Positions 15,701 through 23,829 of a DNA stretch of 42,622 nt are shown here, piece by piece. A model generated the notes under the pieces. The model ran no database searches. It worked only from the letters and a program-made list of their open reading frames with translations, and was not told where the DNA came from. The position numbers were made by a program, and so were the translations under genes. How positions within the stretch are numbered: the first letter of the stretch is position 1; each line of letters starts with the position of its first letter. Source of the stretch: a virus; the IMG/VR virus record IMGVR_UViG_3300029787_000073, positions 1 through 42,622 of that record. One strand, given 5' to 3'.

Positions 15701-16545
15701 TAGACTCCCGCAGCTTTGTCTGTTCCAGAGATCGAGAGTGTGCCGTTCGTGAGCTTGAAGTTGAGGCCGTAGACTTGCCCCGGATCGGTAACAGGTAAAC
15801 TTGCAGAGCCTAGTAAACCGTCAAGAGGCTCTTGCGTGTCAAGACCTGTCCGCCATGTGATGATTGAGGGGACATGATTGCCGTCGAGTCCATTAATCTG
15901 GAATCCGACCTTCGATGACAAGCCAGTCTGCCCTTGATTGCCTGTTGCTGTTTCAAAGCTCGCGTCATCATAAACATCTCCAGTCGCTTCACCGAACCCC
16001 TTGATCGGTCCGTGGCTCACCGCATACATGGAGTTCAACCTTTCAGACACACCGATCTGCAAGGAGATGTTGGACCCAGAGTTGAACAGGTGGGGACCTG
16101 TCACCGACTGATTGAAGCACGGAGGAGCGACGCGCATCGTTCCGTACACGACCGGGATCGCGTCACCTTCTGGCCTGTAAGCGTTTCGAAATCCATAGTA
16201 AGAATAAGTCGATCCGCCTAAGTTGTCTACAGGCTGCGGAGGAGTTGGCATCAACGCTCGGAAGATTGCGCCAGCTACTTGCGATACTACAAACGCCCCT
16301 AAGATGTAAGGAATCACAGCAGCAGCCGGACCTGTCGGCGCTGCTCCGAAGGTGACAAAGTCTCCGTCCTGAACAATCGGGTCATCGTTGCGAACAACAG
16401 AACCATTCAGCCAAACAATCGAACCATGCTCTGCGTACTCTTCAGGAGTCAACTCAGATACTTTCGTATCATCTTTGAACTCTAACGAGACTGCATCCGA
16501 GTTTGTCCAGTCGAATACATTGTCAATCTTGATGACTGTAATCAT
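9736..16545 (-). CDS. Giant tail tip / host specificity protein (lambda gpJ-like)
   Basis: At 2269 aa this is the largest gene, about twice lambda J (1132 aa). The N-terminus (1-115) resembles a gpI-like tail assembly part, with a hydrophobic stretch AAVIPYILGAFVVSQVAGAI. GDAIPVVYGTMRV near residue 130 is the gpJ-type entry motif, and GKKVPVWQ and NPAWVALDMLSNPVYGMGQ (about 830-880) are conserved gpJ core motifs. A LamG/concanavalin-like domain is inserted at about 420-660 (KFTFACWASMRTL; GKFRLYVNGVER). Further jelly-roll-like modules occupy about 1290-1690, followed by fibronectin-like segments. The protein forms the central tip that contacts the receptor and the host surface. It is preceded by the L- and K-like genes, with a four-base overlap. 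The inserts likely bind surface glycans. Confidence 0.85.
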   Translation of the reverse strand: MITVIKIDNVFDWTNSDAVSLEFKDDTKVSELTPEEYAEHGSIVWLNGSVVRNDDPIVQDGDFVTFGAAPTGPAAAVIPYILGAFVVSQVAGAIFRALMPTPPQPVDNLGGSTYSYYGFRNAYRPEGDAIPVVYGTMRVAPPCFNQSVTGPHLFNSGSNISLQIGVSERLNSMYAVSHGPIKGFGEATGDVYDDASFETATGNQGQTGLSSKVGFQINGLDGNHVPSIITWRTGLDTQEPLDGLLGSASLPVTDPGQVYGLNFKLTNGTLSISGTDKAAGVYSYANRIIDDDSTQFISQFLSSKADVADVQILFAKGLFVQNDDGSLDPHSETIRVQYWKTDSAGSATSDVILLPPFTVNALTRSPFSVDIPFSLYDSVDYTAPSSQGYYQCTADTDDTLFNTTSSGMALMRPGSSGFDPNLKFTFACWASMRTLSHSKNMWLMSWSNDKSQISDMDSNVNGFWGLNTPDLLGHYGMFFGIRLCVNYASWMPGNVGDVYLRIDAYDKSNVAINDWAGSWWRSTTPIGTTSSSAASWPNAADQYDLNHITVSYDGTFWTPTGGNGKFRLYVNGVEREVQLGESGFQMSGFSDYQYTGNAAGFSWRGTATNMPAYSHVPPMFKTAASDCGLHIGSLLDYNGSNTDQESRGNIAQILMYDGLIGGSSQTVRAWASNAVNQVDGYGNRIYDIRSLADDPEHADNLRICCPLDDGDVVATNFYKNFAYPDATTAATGALQIEDTGTVITTNGPVWSTEIATATREYYNVEVFRLQAASPPSGAEGETTVDSITAFSTEEFSYPGVAYAAVSVGASDQVNSNTPNITLLCQGKKVPVWQGGSVDVPIFNEEWSNNPAWVALDMLSNPVYGMGQVFSPTGNWKNFDLNKFREWSTFCDEGVPDAFGELDIFGWVSSLSGTGTIGNAPLLSLYIGLEDTSGVTQQTVPESWRVGAFVSLTDVTAKGVTSDWSTQDDHLEGTNNASSLLEIISMDLVEDLSGFHGWSSYLTLKIRWNRVDSSGGPIWPGSHSTTDTEFADTYGLSSLAKTSGYEKRCTFDGVFDEKQRPLWDALIDVFQAGRAMPVKVGQKILPVWDRPRDPVGLFTMANVVQGSLEIAYLSPETQPNSIESEILDQNHGYERRTILVDHSSIQNPTAFGQTRKERTSRLGITRASQATRDAYYRLNKYALQRRQFKFKVGPDALHLIPGDRVLLSHDVPQYGHSGRLAADATVSNIHPGSSSLVNAWQQNGGNCTATNTSLIVADSTATPISGYANTALAYSLPTDSDGGVYYPSGQLGRSGFNRTNVWAAQTVATADGLYPFPGNDNVAISPLDRIEYTAQKKEFSVYVKEPSTGASEGIRLNIYRFVDADGANVKRTSAVSFKWDGSGDLVFDAFSGSVTSSPYGLSYNIAEIGSGWWRATVFYDNGDAQGGGAAAVGDYIQARIYYAYAPSSSTWKPSPTGRGNNLLQFGDPSNLDGLLEGTTNAAWTKINNAYGGGDNLIAHTTTVAPPFYTGDTGASAGNRGYVMQFTNDQASYTPSIKQTLTLPTNWPGASGAGNMTNEKVCCTFFVRADATNGAGANAQVKVQFSSATTTGTYGHLSGTRTHYTITPNGAGSISAATTGSSPTWTSHLAQIAKVKQTSTTNDSNWYQVDVAFSGDADYDNLYVEFIVQGTDGSGNAVVDIWGMRLHGEGATGTTGFYINKNTHRGTLLWGPLYNPDSDGSTVTAWTEGSNIQLDRDVTLTAGSTYEVLVRSSSSTDMVRGANVQDTLIVAQNEVPTSGSTTKSARTNLNVSAPTGMIPETGDIYSFGKTDQSVEDMVVTDITIDAETMQRQVTGIEYVEAVYTDTAFGTLPDVTISDLKSPGVGGDGPLYGFGSDGPDGDSFNLQGSNSTFRDANGLTVPAIDITLRPSKRTMPYKEVRLYVSEMTSAGAESNPQLVQTLPYSVQSYRYTSQELRSDLTYRVRAQRVGWRGTSEPVMNTAFFDVAPVQTAQLPSGPTVEIGTDGFSQVYTVASGQDDRVNELESRIGGWVISSPGFTVPPEAGAFSSKAIVVGATNSAGETNFPIFTRAKMLTGKYGVATKTTTTTSTAFVDAKSTETKIAENDYASITGVPTELEVASGVLQWNFTSPVSDLGPIYCEMVAFDLTTAKRAIPVCMIEGHQARPETLADLDFTLGSQEGRRWSIEGPMDDDLATRNNAHVAIEWRWTSGSSLSGVSYVPFQSSEVFFRKCQFRLVFTRPASTYQAKVTRFTAKLYVPPEFDPADVDGGTF

Positions 16546-16964
16546 CGAACATCCTCTCTGATTCTGTACACGCCGCAGACTTGAGTAATCATGTATGGAC
16601 GAACTGCAGCCACGCCTTTGTTGTGTGTGGCTGTCAGGAAGGTCGAACGCTTGGGTTCAACAAGCACATACATATGACGCGCTATGCCAGTCGAGTCTTT
16701 CGCAAGAACAATGTCGCCAACAGATTTTGCGTCTGAAAGTTCAGATCCTATTCTGCTGTAGCTGCTTGTTAAGTCTTCGAAGTAGTTCATCATCTCATCT
16801 CGCGCGCCAGCACTCTCCTGAACACGAAACGGAGAAGTTGCTGGAGGCGTATGACCAAGTCTAATCAGAATCGTTTCTGCTATGGTGGAACAATCCATGC
16901 CAGAACGATCTCTACCGTGAAGCTTCCACGGGATTCCCAACAAGTCATGCCAGAGAACAGCCAC
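16542..16964 (-). CDS. NlpC/P60-type tail peptidase (lambda gpK-like)
   Basis: This 140-aa protein contains the NlpC/P60 catalytic cysteine in SGMDCSTIAE (Cys25) and a candidate catalytic His97 in GIARHMYVLV, preceded by GDIVLAKD. Proteins of this kind in the lambda K position lie at the tail tip, where they may cut peptide cross-links of peptidoglycan during entry or take part in tip assembly. It lacks the N-terminal JAB-type metalloprotease domain that lambda K carries, so only the cysteine peptidase half is present. The start codon shares a base with the end of the gpL-like gene, and its end overlaps the gpJ-like start by four bases. This conserved L-K-J order supports the assignment. Confidence 0.8.
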   Translation of the reverse strand: MAVLWHDLLGIPWKLHGRDRSGMDCSTIAETILIRLGHTPPATSPFRVQESAGARDEMMNYFEDLTSSYSRIGSELSDAKSVGDIVLAKDSTGIARHMYVLVEPKRSTFLTATHNKGVAAVRPYMITQVCGVYRIREDVR

Positions 16965-17650
16965 TAGATTGAACCCTCTGTTGTTGGAGTAGGTATGCCG
17001 GGGAAACCGCCGAAGCGACCGGGGTGAACAACCGCTACACCTGCTGCCGTTTCAGAAGTGCCGTGAACTCGACAACCATTCGGTCCGTCTAAACTCTTGT
17101 CGCAAGTCGAAAGGTAATTCGTCGTGTCCGTGGAAGGTACAGAGTATCCGCATCCGGCGCTTCTGTACTGATGACGGCATGAGTGACGCATCATTCTCTG
17201 AGCAGGGAAGAAGTTCTCATACATTGATACATCTCCAAGTTCAGCCGCAACCGCTTCATCTGTAGCGCTGATAGAAATGATCTTGAAGTCGTGTTCTATG
17301 ACTCCTTGATTGACAGAGATCGCTCTCAAGTTTGTCAAGATCAGACGAACAGGCTGACCGATCAAACCCTCGTAGCTTTCTAAAGTACCAATGATCTCTC
17401 TGCTCACATTCGAGACAGTCATCGTCACAGAAGGCAAGCTGCCGGATTCTGTTTGTTTGATCACCGTGTGTGTGATCGGGAAAGGTGAGTAAGTGTTTCC
17501 CCTAAAGATGACAGGCTTGTTTGTCTTGACAAACCTATAACGAGTCGGAGGACTCGTAGGTACTTCGATCTCATAAAGCCATAGCCATTGACCGTCTGTC
17601 GCCAAGGCGTTCTTCTCAGCCATGAAGAAAGGGTGAAGATTAAGACTCAT
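16964..17650 (-). CDS. Minor tail protein with Fe-S cluster cysteines (lambda gpL-like)
   Basis: The 228-aa sequence follows the gpL family. A beta-rich N-terminal domain contains SVTMTVSNVSREIIG and the segment YEGLIGQPVRLILTN. The C-terminal cysteine domain has HSCRHQYRSAGCGY (Cys158, Cys167), TCDKSLDGPNGCR (Cys183, Cys193) and the closing motif GRFGGFPGIP, which matches the GNFGGF-type ending of lambda L. In lambda these four cysteines hold a 4Fe-4S cluster in the tail tip. The protein connects the distal tail ring with the gpJ-like hub. It overlaps the upstream gpM-like gene by four bases and the peptidase gene by one. Confidence 0.85.
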   Translation of the reverse strand: MSLNLHPFFMAEKNALATDGQWLWLYEIEVPTSPPTRYRFVKTNKPVIFRGNTYSPFPITHTVIKQTESGSLPSVTMTVSNVSREIIGTLESYEGLIGQPVRLILTNLRAISVNQGVIEHDFKIISISATDEAVAAELGDVSMYENFFPAQRMMRHSCRHQYRSAGCGYSVPSTDTTNYLSTCDKSLDGPNGCRVHGTSETAAGVAVVHPGRFGGFPGIPTPTTEGSI

Positions 17651-20316
17651 GCGTTTAGCTCCTCATCTACAGAGAATCCTAGGTCGTAAACTTTTGGACC
17701 AACCTCTCTCACAGATAACTCTGAACTAGAGAACCAAGCTACGACTGACTCCGTTGCGTCTGCGGTGTCGCCGCTAACTGTTCCGTCGTTACTGATTGGA
17801 ACTTGAAAGTTGAACGGTGTCTCGCTGCCAAGGTGCGAGTTGAAGAAGGTCTGCAAAGACTGAAACACAGACAGAGGAGCAGACCGGATCATCACACGCC
17901 ATCTTCTTCTCGCCTCCGAAGTTGCTGGACCTGTGAAGGTATGTCCAGAGTCGAACGGAATGCGATACAAAGGATAGGCACTCTCTACAGTAACTTCCAC
18001 CTCGACCTCCCAAGTGCCTCCACCTGTAATGTCCAAAGCTCCGGAGGTCGCGTTAAGGTTTCCGACTGCGCTACCCTCTCCTGAAACGCTGATTGAAGCC
18101 TGACTGTTGGGGTCATCCGTAACAGGTTCAGCAGTTAGTGTTCCCTCTGTCCAAGCCTTCATCGTGATAGGGTTGTAGATGCGATAAGAACCGCCAGTCT
18201 CTATCTCAGGCACACTTGCGAAGAAGGAGAACATCTCAGTTCTTCCATTGAAGTACATCGGTCCGTTCTCGATGACTTGGTAAGGTGACGAAGTGTCTGA
18301 TTGATACGGTGCTGCTGTAGAGGTCAACTCAACAGGCGAACCGTTAAGCGTAACATGGTAAAGAGCCGCCGCCTGTGGAGTTGAAGCTGAAGGGTATGTC
18401 TCTGCCCTGAATCCTAAAGTCTTAAAGTTGCCATCGTATAAAGCATAGGCCGTGTTGAAGTCAGAGATCGAAGGAGTGGTTGACGCGCTCCAAATTTGCT
18501 GGGCGATGACAACGTCATCAGAAGAAGGGGCTGTCTTGTCGTAGTCGATCGAAGTCCTGTTTACGATCTTCAACACCGCGCCCGTGACGGTGTCTTCTGC
18601 GTTTGTTGTCCATTGCAGCAAAGCCATGACTCCGCTGACTGAGCCGCCGTTCGAAGTACCTCTCAACATGATCCCGACTTCATAGGTCACTGCTGAGTAT
18701 GGAGCAGTTCCGCCGCTTGGGTTTTCATCTCCGGGCTTGAACTGAATCGACCTGTGATGATTGAAGAACTGCGTCGACGGTCGACCGTGAACGAACATTC
18801 GCATTGTGTTGAAGTTCTGGTCAGCAGAAGCTGCTGAGTCATCGCCGTCATAGTCAATCGTCACAAAGTCATTCGGCGCTGTCGTGTCCGTCTGGGAGTC
18901 TGTCCACAACATGAGCCGACGTATCTCGTCGACACCAGATCCATATTCATTCGCAAACGCATCCGAAGTGAACATTCCGTTCGCTTGAGTTCCGGGAGTA
19001 CCGAACTTGCCCGTGATTGGGTTTTGTTGTGGGGTCGCGATCTGCAACGTGTTCGCCGTTCTTTCGAACTCGTCTCGGTACAAGATCGTCGACGCGCTGA
19101 TGTCTTTGACTTCGACAGAGAAGACACCTTCGACGACGCTCATGTATTGAGGGACTGTCGATGTGCTGTCAGGATCAAGGCGTGGCGTCACGTTGACCGT
19201 TCGGTCCTTCCCCATACCCCAACCGAACGTCTTGTCTGCGAAGGTCGCTATCTTGTCGCTGTGTGAGTCTTCGACGTTGCCACTCGCAGCCGTATGGGTG
19301 ACACCACTCGCAGCGACGGTGTAGGTGTTATTCCCAAAGACGTCGTCTTTGAAGCATTGAGCTTCATCAAGATTTTCTAAAGGCCAATCACGCTTGACCT
19401 TTCCGATGAAGCAGTTCATGTCAACGTGACCGCTCCCGTTGTTGTCGCACTTGACTCGCAGGAAGTAAGGTTCAGAGAAGTCGATCTTACTCGCGCCACC
19501 GTCGACCACTTGTTGAATCAGCCTTCTTGCTGTTCCCGCAGTTGATCCTGTTCCGCTGAACTTTACCTGCCAGAGTTCAAGGTATAGGTCGACTCGATTC
19601 TGTCCAGAGTTAACGACGGGATAAGCTGAGAAAGCATAGTGCTGAACATGAGTGCACCACCAAGCTCTTGAGGAAGTTCCTGCAGTAGCGTTGTAAGCGA
19701 CTAGCGGGTATCCACTACCAGCGCGAAAGAACAAGCTGTTACCGTTCCACGATGACCAAAGGTTCACCAAAGTAGGAGAAGCTGAACTCATTGAACCAGA
19801 AGGAACCCAGTTGCCGACTCCCGGTCCAGAACCCATGTTCAGGTGATTGTCATCGGTATCTGTTGTGTCGCCGTCAGGAAATTGTTCGCGACCTGCTGCC
19901 GTCGGTGAAGTTGAACCTGTTCCTCCGAAGGTAGCTCCAAGCTGACCTCCACCTGCACCCATGATTCCGAACTCAACTTTGAAGTCGATGTCCTCAACCG
20001 CAACAGAATCTTCTTCTCGACAAAGAACTGATCTTTGATACAAGTCACCGACTCCAGCAGAATCAGTCATCAGCACAGGCATGACAGGATTCTGCGAGCC
20101 ATTGTCTATGTACAGTTCTTGTCTACCATAAGTCTCAAGCGCGCCGCCAACCTTGAACGGATAGTTAGCGCCGTCTCCCGCAGAAGTACTTACGCCGTCT
20201 GTTGGCTTGAACCCCATGTACCAGAAGAACCAAGGCATCGACTGTGTCGTGCCACCTGCTGGAGTTAACCAGTCCGGCGCTGCAAAGTCTTCGTCTTTGG
20301 GAAGGACTTGCGTCAC
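17647..20316 (-). CDS. Enlarged distal tail protein with gpM-like C-terminus (889 aa)
   Basis: The C-terminal part, from about residue 770 (SEARRRWRVMIRSAPLSVFQ; LQTFFNSHLGSETPFNFQVP; VREVGPKVYDLGFSVDEE), fits the small distal tail proteins of the lambda M / DUF2460 type, which are only about 110-220 aa elsewhere. The preceding 770 residues are rich in Ser, Thr, Gly and Asp and look like several beta-sandwich modules (for example SRAWWCTHVQHYAFSAYP and TYEVGIMLRGTSNGG). I infer carbohydrate-binding inserts, as in evolved Dit proteins, though no single module can be named. It lies between the tape measure gene and the gpL-like gene, exactly where lambda M sits. It probably forms the ring at the distal tail with receptor-binding decorations. 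Confidence 0.65.
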   Translation of the reverse strand: MTQVLPKDEDFAAPDWLTPAGGTTQSMPWFFWYMGFKPTDGVSTSAGDGANYPFKVGGALETYGRQELYIDNGSQNPVMPVLMTDSAGVGDLYQRSVLCREEDSVAVEDIDFKVEFGIMGAGGGQLGATFGGTGSTSPTAAGREQFPDGDTTDTDDNHLNMGSGPGVGNWVPSGSMSSASPTLVNLWSSWNGNSLFFRAGSGYPLVAYNATAGTSSRAWWCTHVQHYAFSAYPVVNSGQNRVDLYLELWQVKFSGTGSTAGTARRLIQQVVDGGASKIDFSEPYFLRVKCDNNGSGHVDMNCFIGKVKRDWPLENLDEAQCFKDDVFGNNTYTVAASGVTHTAASGNVEDSHSDKIATFADKTFGWGMGKDRTVNVTPRLDPDSTSTVPQYMSVVEGVFSVEVKDISASTILYRDEFERTANTLQIATPQQNPITGKFGTPGTQANGMFTSDAFANEYGSGVDEIRRLMLWTDSQTDTTAPNDFVTIDYDGDDSAASADQNFNTMRMFVHGRPSTQFFNHHRSIQFKPGDENPSGGTAPYSAVTYEVGIMLRGTSNGGSVSGVMALLQWTTNAEDTVTGAVLKIVNRTSIDYDKTAPSSDDVVIAQQIWSASTTPSISDFNTAYALYDGNFKTLGFRAETYPSASTPQAAALYHVTLNGSPVELTSTAAPYQSDTSSPYQVIENGPMYFNGRTEMFSFFASVPEIETGGSYRIYNPITMKAWTEGTLTAEPVTDDPNSQASISVSGEGSAVGNLNATSGALDITGGGTWEVEVEVTVESAYPLYRIPFDSGHTFTGPATSEARRRWRVMIRSAPLSVFQSLQTFFNSHLGSETPFNFQVPISNDGTVSGDTADATESVVAWFSSSELSVREVGPKVYDLGFSVDEELNA

Positions 20317-20319
20317 AAC

Positions 20320-23300
20320 CTATCTCCTCTGGAAGGTGCTGCGGAAGACTCTATCTTCCTGCATGGCTGATCGAATCAGGTTTCGGATCGTGTCTTGTCT
20401 CTCAACTAGAAGCTCGTCAACTCCGCGAGCGTCAACCGCTGAGATGTTGAAGGACACATTAGCTTCACCACCGCCGTTCATTTCGACGGGAATGCTTCGA
20501 CCGTCAGGCAACGGCACAACAGCTTCGTTCATCTTGCCCTCACCGATCAAAGCCAAGTGAGGCTCTGAAACGATCGGACCTCCAGTCGCATAGCCACGCA
20601 TCGGCAACGCTCTGCCTAAGCCGCCGCTAACAACGCCGCCGTTAGCAAGAGGCGTGATGTTACTCGCACCGCCTTGAGCCACGCCTCCGTCAGCGAAGCC
20701 GCCTATAGCAGTCTTGATTGCTTGTAGGATCAAAGCCTGAACAATCATCGCAGCAGTCTGCATGATGAACTGTGCAGCAAATTCCTTGAAGGCTTCCGAA
20801 GCACTCTTCGATCCATCTGCCATCGACATGAACGCATCAGTAAGACCTGAAGCGAAGTTGTTCAAGGCTCCCTCTGTTACGTCTGCCATAGCCTCGCCCA
20901 TCGTAGGGATCGAGTTTGTGAAGTTATGGAGTCCAAGTTTTACACCAGCCTCGACTTCTCCAAGCTCTTCGAGAGAACGCTTGAACTCATAGGTCGCCGC
21001 CGCTGCCTCTAACTCTTTTAGTTTGAACTGCTCGACATTCATGATCATGTTGAGCATCTCTTGACTCTGCTCTTCTGTGATCAGACCACCCTCTAGAGCG
21101 TCTCCGATTTGCTCCTTGGACTCAGCAAGTTGACTCTTGAGATTCTCAAGGTTGAACACAGGGCTCATCTCGAAGAATCCACTAATCGCACCTAAGCCGC
21201 CGCCCATAGCGTCAGCCAACTCTGTGCCAAGTTTTCCTTTCACCGCTTGCGCCATTCGCGCCGTCTCATCAAGCGCAGCTTGAGTAGCGAGTTGGAAGCC
21301 AAGCGCAACTGGTCCAGCAAATGCAGCAGCGAAGAAAGGCTCCATCTCTTTCATCACGCGCAGTCTAGCGCGCTCTGCTTTCCTTGCTTCCTTCTCAGTT
21401 TCCTCTGTTGATTTTCTTAGAGCTTCTTTCTCTCGCTCTTCCATTATGGTGCGAGCTTCATTGAATCGCTCGACCTGTACGTTCATCGCGCGCGAGAACT
21501 CAGCAACCCTCTTCTTGATTACTTCGGCATCAACTTCTTCTTCAACAAGTTTAGCCCTAAGAGCTTCAGCCGCAGCTTCCTTCTTGTTAGCGAACTCCTG
21601 CTGCTCAAAGAACGATCGAGCTTCGATCCTTGCAAGCTCTTTGTCGAAGCCGTCCTTCATCGTCATGTCTAGGATCTTCTCGTTCTCTTTCGCTCTCGCA
21701 AGGTAAGCATCGTTAGCTTCTATGCGAGCAGAAGAAAATGCGCGAGCAGAAGAAAGAAGTGGACCGCTCATAGCCTCGGCTACTTCCACAATTTGTGATC
21801 CCGTAGTCTTCAAGCTATCGCCAAGTCCGTCGACCGCTTCGGATGCTTCCTCGACAACCGCCTTCGAAGTCTTGTTCTTGTTGTTGAAGTCAATCAGGGC
21901 ATTGGTCGCTTCCATTGCCTTCGGCTTCAAACCGATCATCTTTCGGCCAAAGTTGCCTGTCGTTTCAGCCGCTGCTGTCATAGCAGTCAGAGTGTCACCG
22001 AAAGCTTCTCTCTGACCCTTGAAGGTCTCATCGGAAACAAGTCCCATAGCGTTCCCGGCTGCTTGCACTAAGAAGACTGCGCTATGCACAGCAGTTCCGA
22101 GTGCAACCACGCCTGTCGCTATCGTGCCAACAACTAGTCCAACTGCGTTAAGAAGAGGCTCAAGGCTCGTGATGACGCTCTTGAAAGTCTCTGCTTGTTC
22201 TGTCGCATCTTCAAACGATTGACCTGAGCCAGTCATAGTCTCAAGTATCGTCGTGCCTAAGACAGCGAAGCCTTGAGTTGCACCCTCTGCCATAACAGAA
22301 AGCCGACGGTCAAGAGTGTTAGACATCTTGTCGAACGCTTGATCAGCGGCTCCAGCAGCTTGACCGATTCCTTCGAGTTGGCTCGTCAGCACCTTACCTT
22401 CGTCGGCTGTTAAAGCCATGATGGCTTTCGCGCCTTCCGCTCTTCCTGTCAACTTGATGAGCGCGTCTTCACTTCCTCCGACAGCTTCCATCAAGTCATT
22501 CATTGCGAGTTGCAGTCCTTTAGTTCGGATTGCGTTCGCGCCCATTACTTCGGACTGCTCACCAAAGGTCTTCTTTGCAAGCTCTCCCTTCTTCAGGAAA
22601 GCCGTGAAGACTGCGTTGAGTTGAGTTGTAGCTTCAGAAGTTGAAAGACCTTTCAAGGTTAGAGAAGCCACAGCAGCAGCCACTTCATCGAAGCTGATAC
22701 CTAGCTGCGAAGCGACCGGAAGGACTTGACCCATAGAAGCAGACAACTCGGGAATCGTTGTCTTACCAAGCTGAACAGTCTTGAAGATCATGTCGGACAT
22801 AGAGCCGACTGCGTCTTCCGTTACGGTCATGCCGTAAGCGTTGAAAGCTGTTGTAAGAAGGTCTACTGATTCTTTTGTCGTTGCCAAGCCAGAGATGCCT
22901 AGCTTGGTTGCGCCTTCGAGCAGAGTCATCGCTTGCGCCGAATCAGTAACTCCAGCAGAAAGAGTCTGATACATACCTGCCGCAACTTCAGGTGCAGGTA
23001 CACCTAGAGACAGAGCAAGGTCTTTAACTTTGTCTGAAGCCTCTCCAATAGAAAGACTGCCTTCCCCCAAGATCGTAGAGACTTCTCCCATCGCTGCGGA
23101 GAACTCTCTTGCGCGTTTCACGCCATCGAACAAACCTTTGAAAGCTGCTGCTGTAAACGCCGCGACAACTGCTGTACCGACTAGCTTGATCGCCTTGCCT
23201 AAACCCCTGAAAGCCTTTCGGGCTCGGCTCGTCTGCTTCTCAGCAGTCTCGCCAATGTTTCTTAGAGCTTGAGAAGCTAAGTCTTTAAGACGGACTTCGT

Positions 23301-23328
23301 ATAGGAGGCGTTGCTTTGCGGTCGACAT
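20320..23328 (-). CDS. Tail tape measure protein (1002 aa)
   Basis: This protein sets tail length and is ejected with the DNA. The N-terminus (LLYEVRLKDLASQALRNIGE) leads into a basic helix and a hydrophobic helix (LVGTAVVAAFTAAAFKGLF). The TP901-type core follows at about 75-330, with AREFSAAMGEVSTILGEG, APEVAAGMYQTLSAGVTDS and a SMGQVLPVASQLGISFDEVA segment. More hydrophobic helices lie around 390-440, and a long charged coiled coil covers about 540-720. The C-terminus has the Gly-rich GYATGGPIV and LIGEGKMNEAVVPLPDG motifs usual in lambda H relatives. If roughly 1.5 angstrom per residue applies, the tail would be about 150 nm. It starts three bases after the upstream stop. Confidence 0.95.
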   Translation of the reverse strand: MSTAKQRLLYEVRLKDLASQALRNIGETAEKQTSRARKAFRGLGKAIKLVGTAVVAAFTAAAFKGLFDGVKRAREFSAAMGEVSTILGEGSLSIGEASDKVKDLALSLGVPAPEVAAGMYQTLSAGVTDSAQAMTLLEGATKLGISGLATTKESVDLLTTAFNAYGMTVTEDAVGSMSDMIFKTVQLGKTTIPELSASMGQVLPVASQLGISFDEVAAAVASLTLKGLSTSEATTQLNAVFTAFLKKGELAKKTFGEQSEVMGANAIRTKGLQLAMNDLMEAVGGSEDALIKLTGRAEGAKAIMALTADEGKVLTSQLEGIGQAAGAADQAFDKMSNTLDRRLSVMAEGATQGFAVLGTTILETMTGSGQSFEDATEQAETFKSVITSLEPLLNAVGLVVGTIATGVVALGTAVHSAVFLVQAAGNAMGLVSDETFKGQREAFGDTLTAMTAAAETTGNFGRKMIGLKPKAMEATNALIDFNNKNKTSKAVVEEASEAVDGLGDSLKTTGSQIVEVAEAMSGPLLSSARAFSSARIEANDAYLARAKENEKILDMTMKDGFDKELARIEARSFFEQQEFANKKEAAAEALRAKLVEEEVDAEVIKKRVAEFSRAMNVQVERFNEARTIMEEREKEALRKSTEETEKEARKAERARLRVMKEMEPFFAAAFAGPVALGFQLATQAALDETARMAQAVKGKLGTELADAMGGGLGAISGFFEMSPVFNLENLKSQLAESKEQIGDALEGGLITEEQSQEMLNMIMNVEQFKLKELEAAAATYEFKRSLEELGEVEAGVKLGLHNFTNSIPTMGEAMADVTEGALNNFASGLTDAFMSMADGSKSASEAFKEFAAQFIMQTAAMIVQALILQAIKTAIGGFADGGVAQGGASNITPLANGGVVSGGLGRALPMRGYATGGPIVSEPHLALIGEGKMNEAVVPLPDGRSIPVEMNGGGEANVSFNISAVDARGVDELLVERQDTIRNLIRSAMQEDRVFRSTFQRR

Positions 23329-23331
23329 TAA

Positions 23332-23829
23332 TCACCTGCCCCTTCTTTGCGCTGCTTGAGATTGCATCTTAGTGCGTTCCATCTCTCTTTCGTTGTGCTC
23401 GCGATGCAGCCCTTCCCAGTAACCACGCTCTGCGTCAATCAAGTCTACGCCAGAAAGAAACGATCGAGACTGATCTAGCCAAGCTCCAGCAACAGGCATC
23501 ACATTGCGCCTGTCGTAATGAGAGTAAGCTCTAAGCAGAAGGTCTATGTGAATCTGTTGTGCTGGATGTGCTTCCTTTATCATCGAGGCTGGACATCGGT
23601 TGTATCCAACCGTGCCCTTGCCTTCACAGCGAACGCAATCAGAATCAGTCCCAGCACATCTCGGGCAAGTCGACTCCCAAACCGTTCGGTTAGACGGAGA
23701 GTCACAACCCCAAGACTTGCGAAGCTCTTCAGAACCCGCGCGACGGCAACGATCACAGTCAGGGAAAGGTTTACCGCAAGCCTTCGCAGTTGCGGCTCCC
23801 CATCCCTGTGCTACCGCCGCGCGGATCAC
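23332..23829 (-). CDS. Cysteine-rich protein in the gpT position, possible frameshift extension of the tail chaperone
   Basis: The 165-aa frame has a zinc-finger-like region with CDRCRRAG, CPRCAG and CVRCEGKG, resembling DnaJ-type CxxCxGxG repeats, then a helical C-terminus (HIDLLLRAYSHYDRR; REHNEREMERTKMQSQ). Its GTG start overlaps the TGA of the gene upstream, and its frame is -1 relative to that gene. A run of five G (23831-23835) lies at the junction. In lambda and many siphophages, the two frames before the tape measure gene are joined by -1 slippage to make a G-GT chaperone. The same may happen here, with simple translational coupling as the alternative. Function otherwise unknown. Confidence 0.6.
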   Translation of the reverse strand: MIRAAVAQGWGAATAKACGKPFPDCDRCRRAGSEELRKSWGCDSPSNRTVWESTCPRCAGTDSDCVRCEGKGTVGYNRCPASMIKEAHPAQQIHIDLLLRAYSHYDRRNVMPVAGAWLDQSRSFLSGVDLIDAERGYWEGLHREHNEREMERTKMQSQAAQRRGR

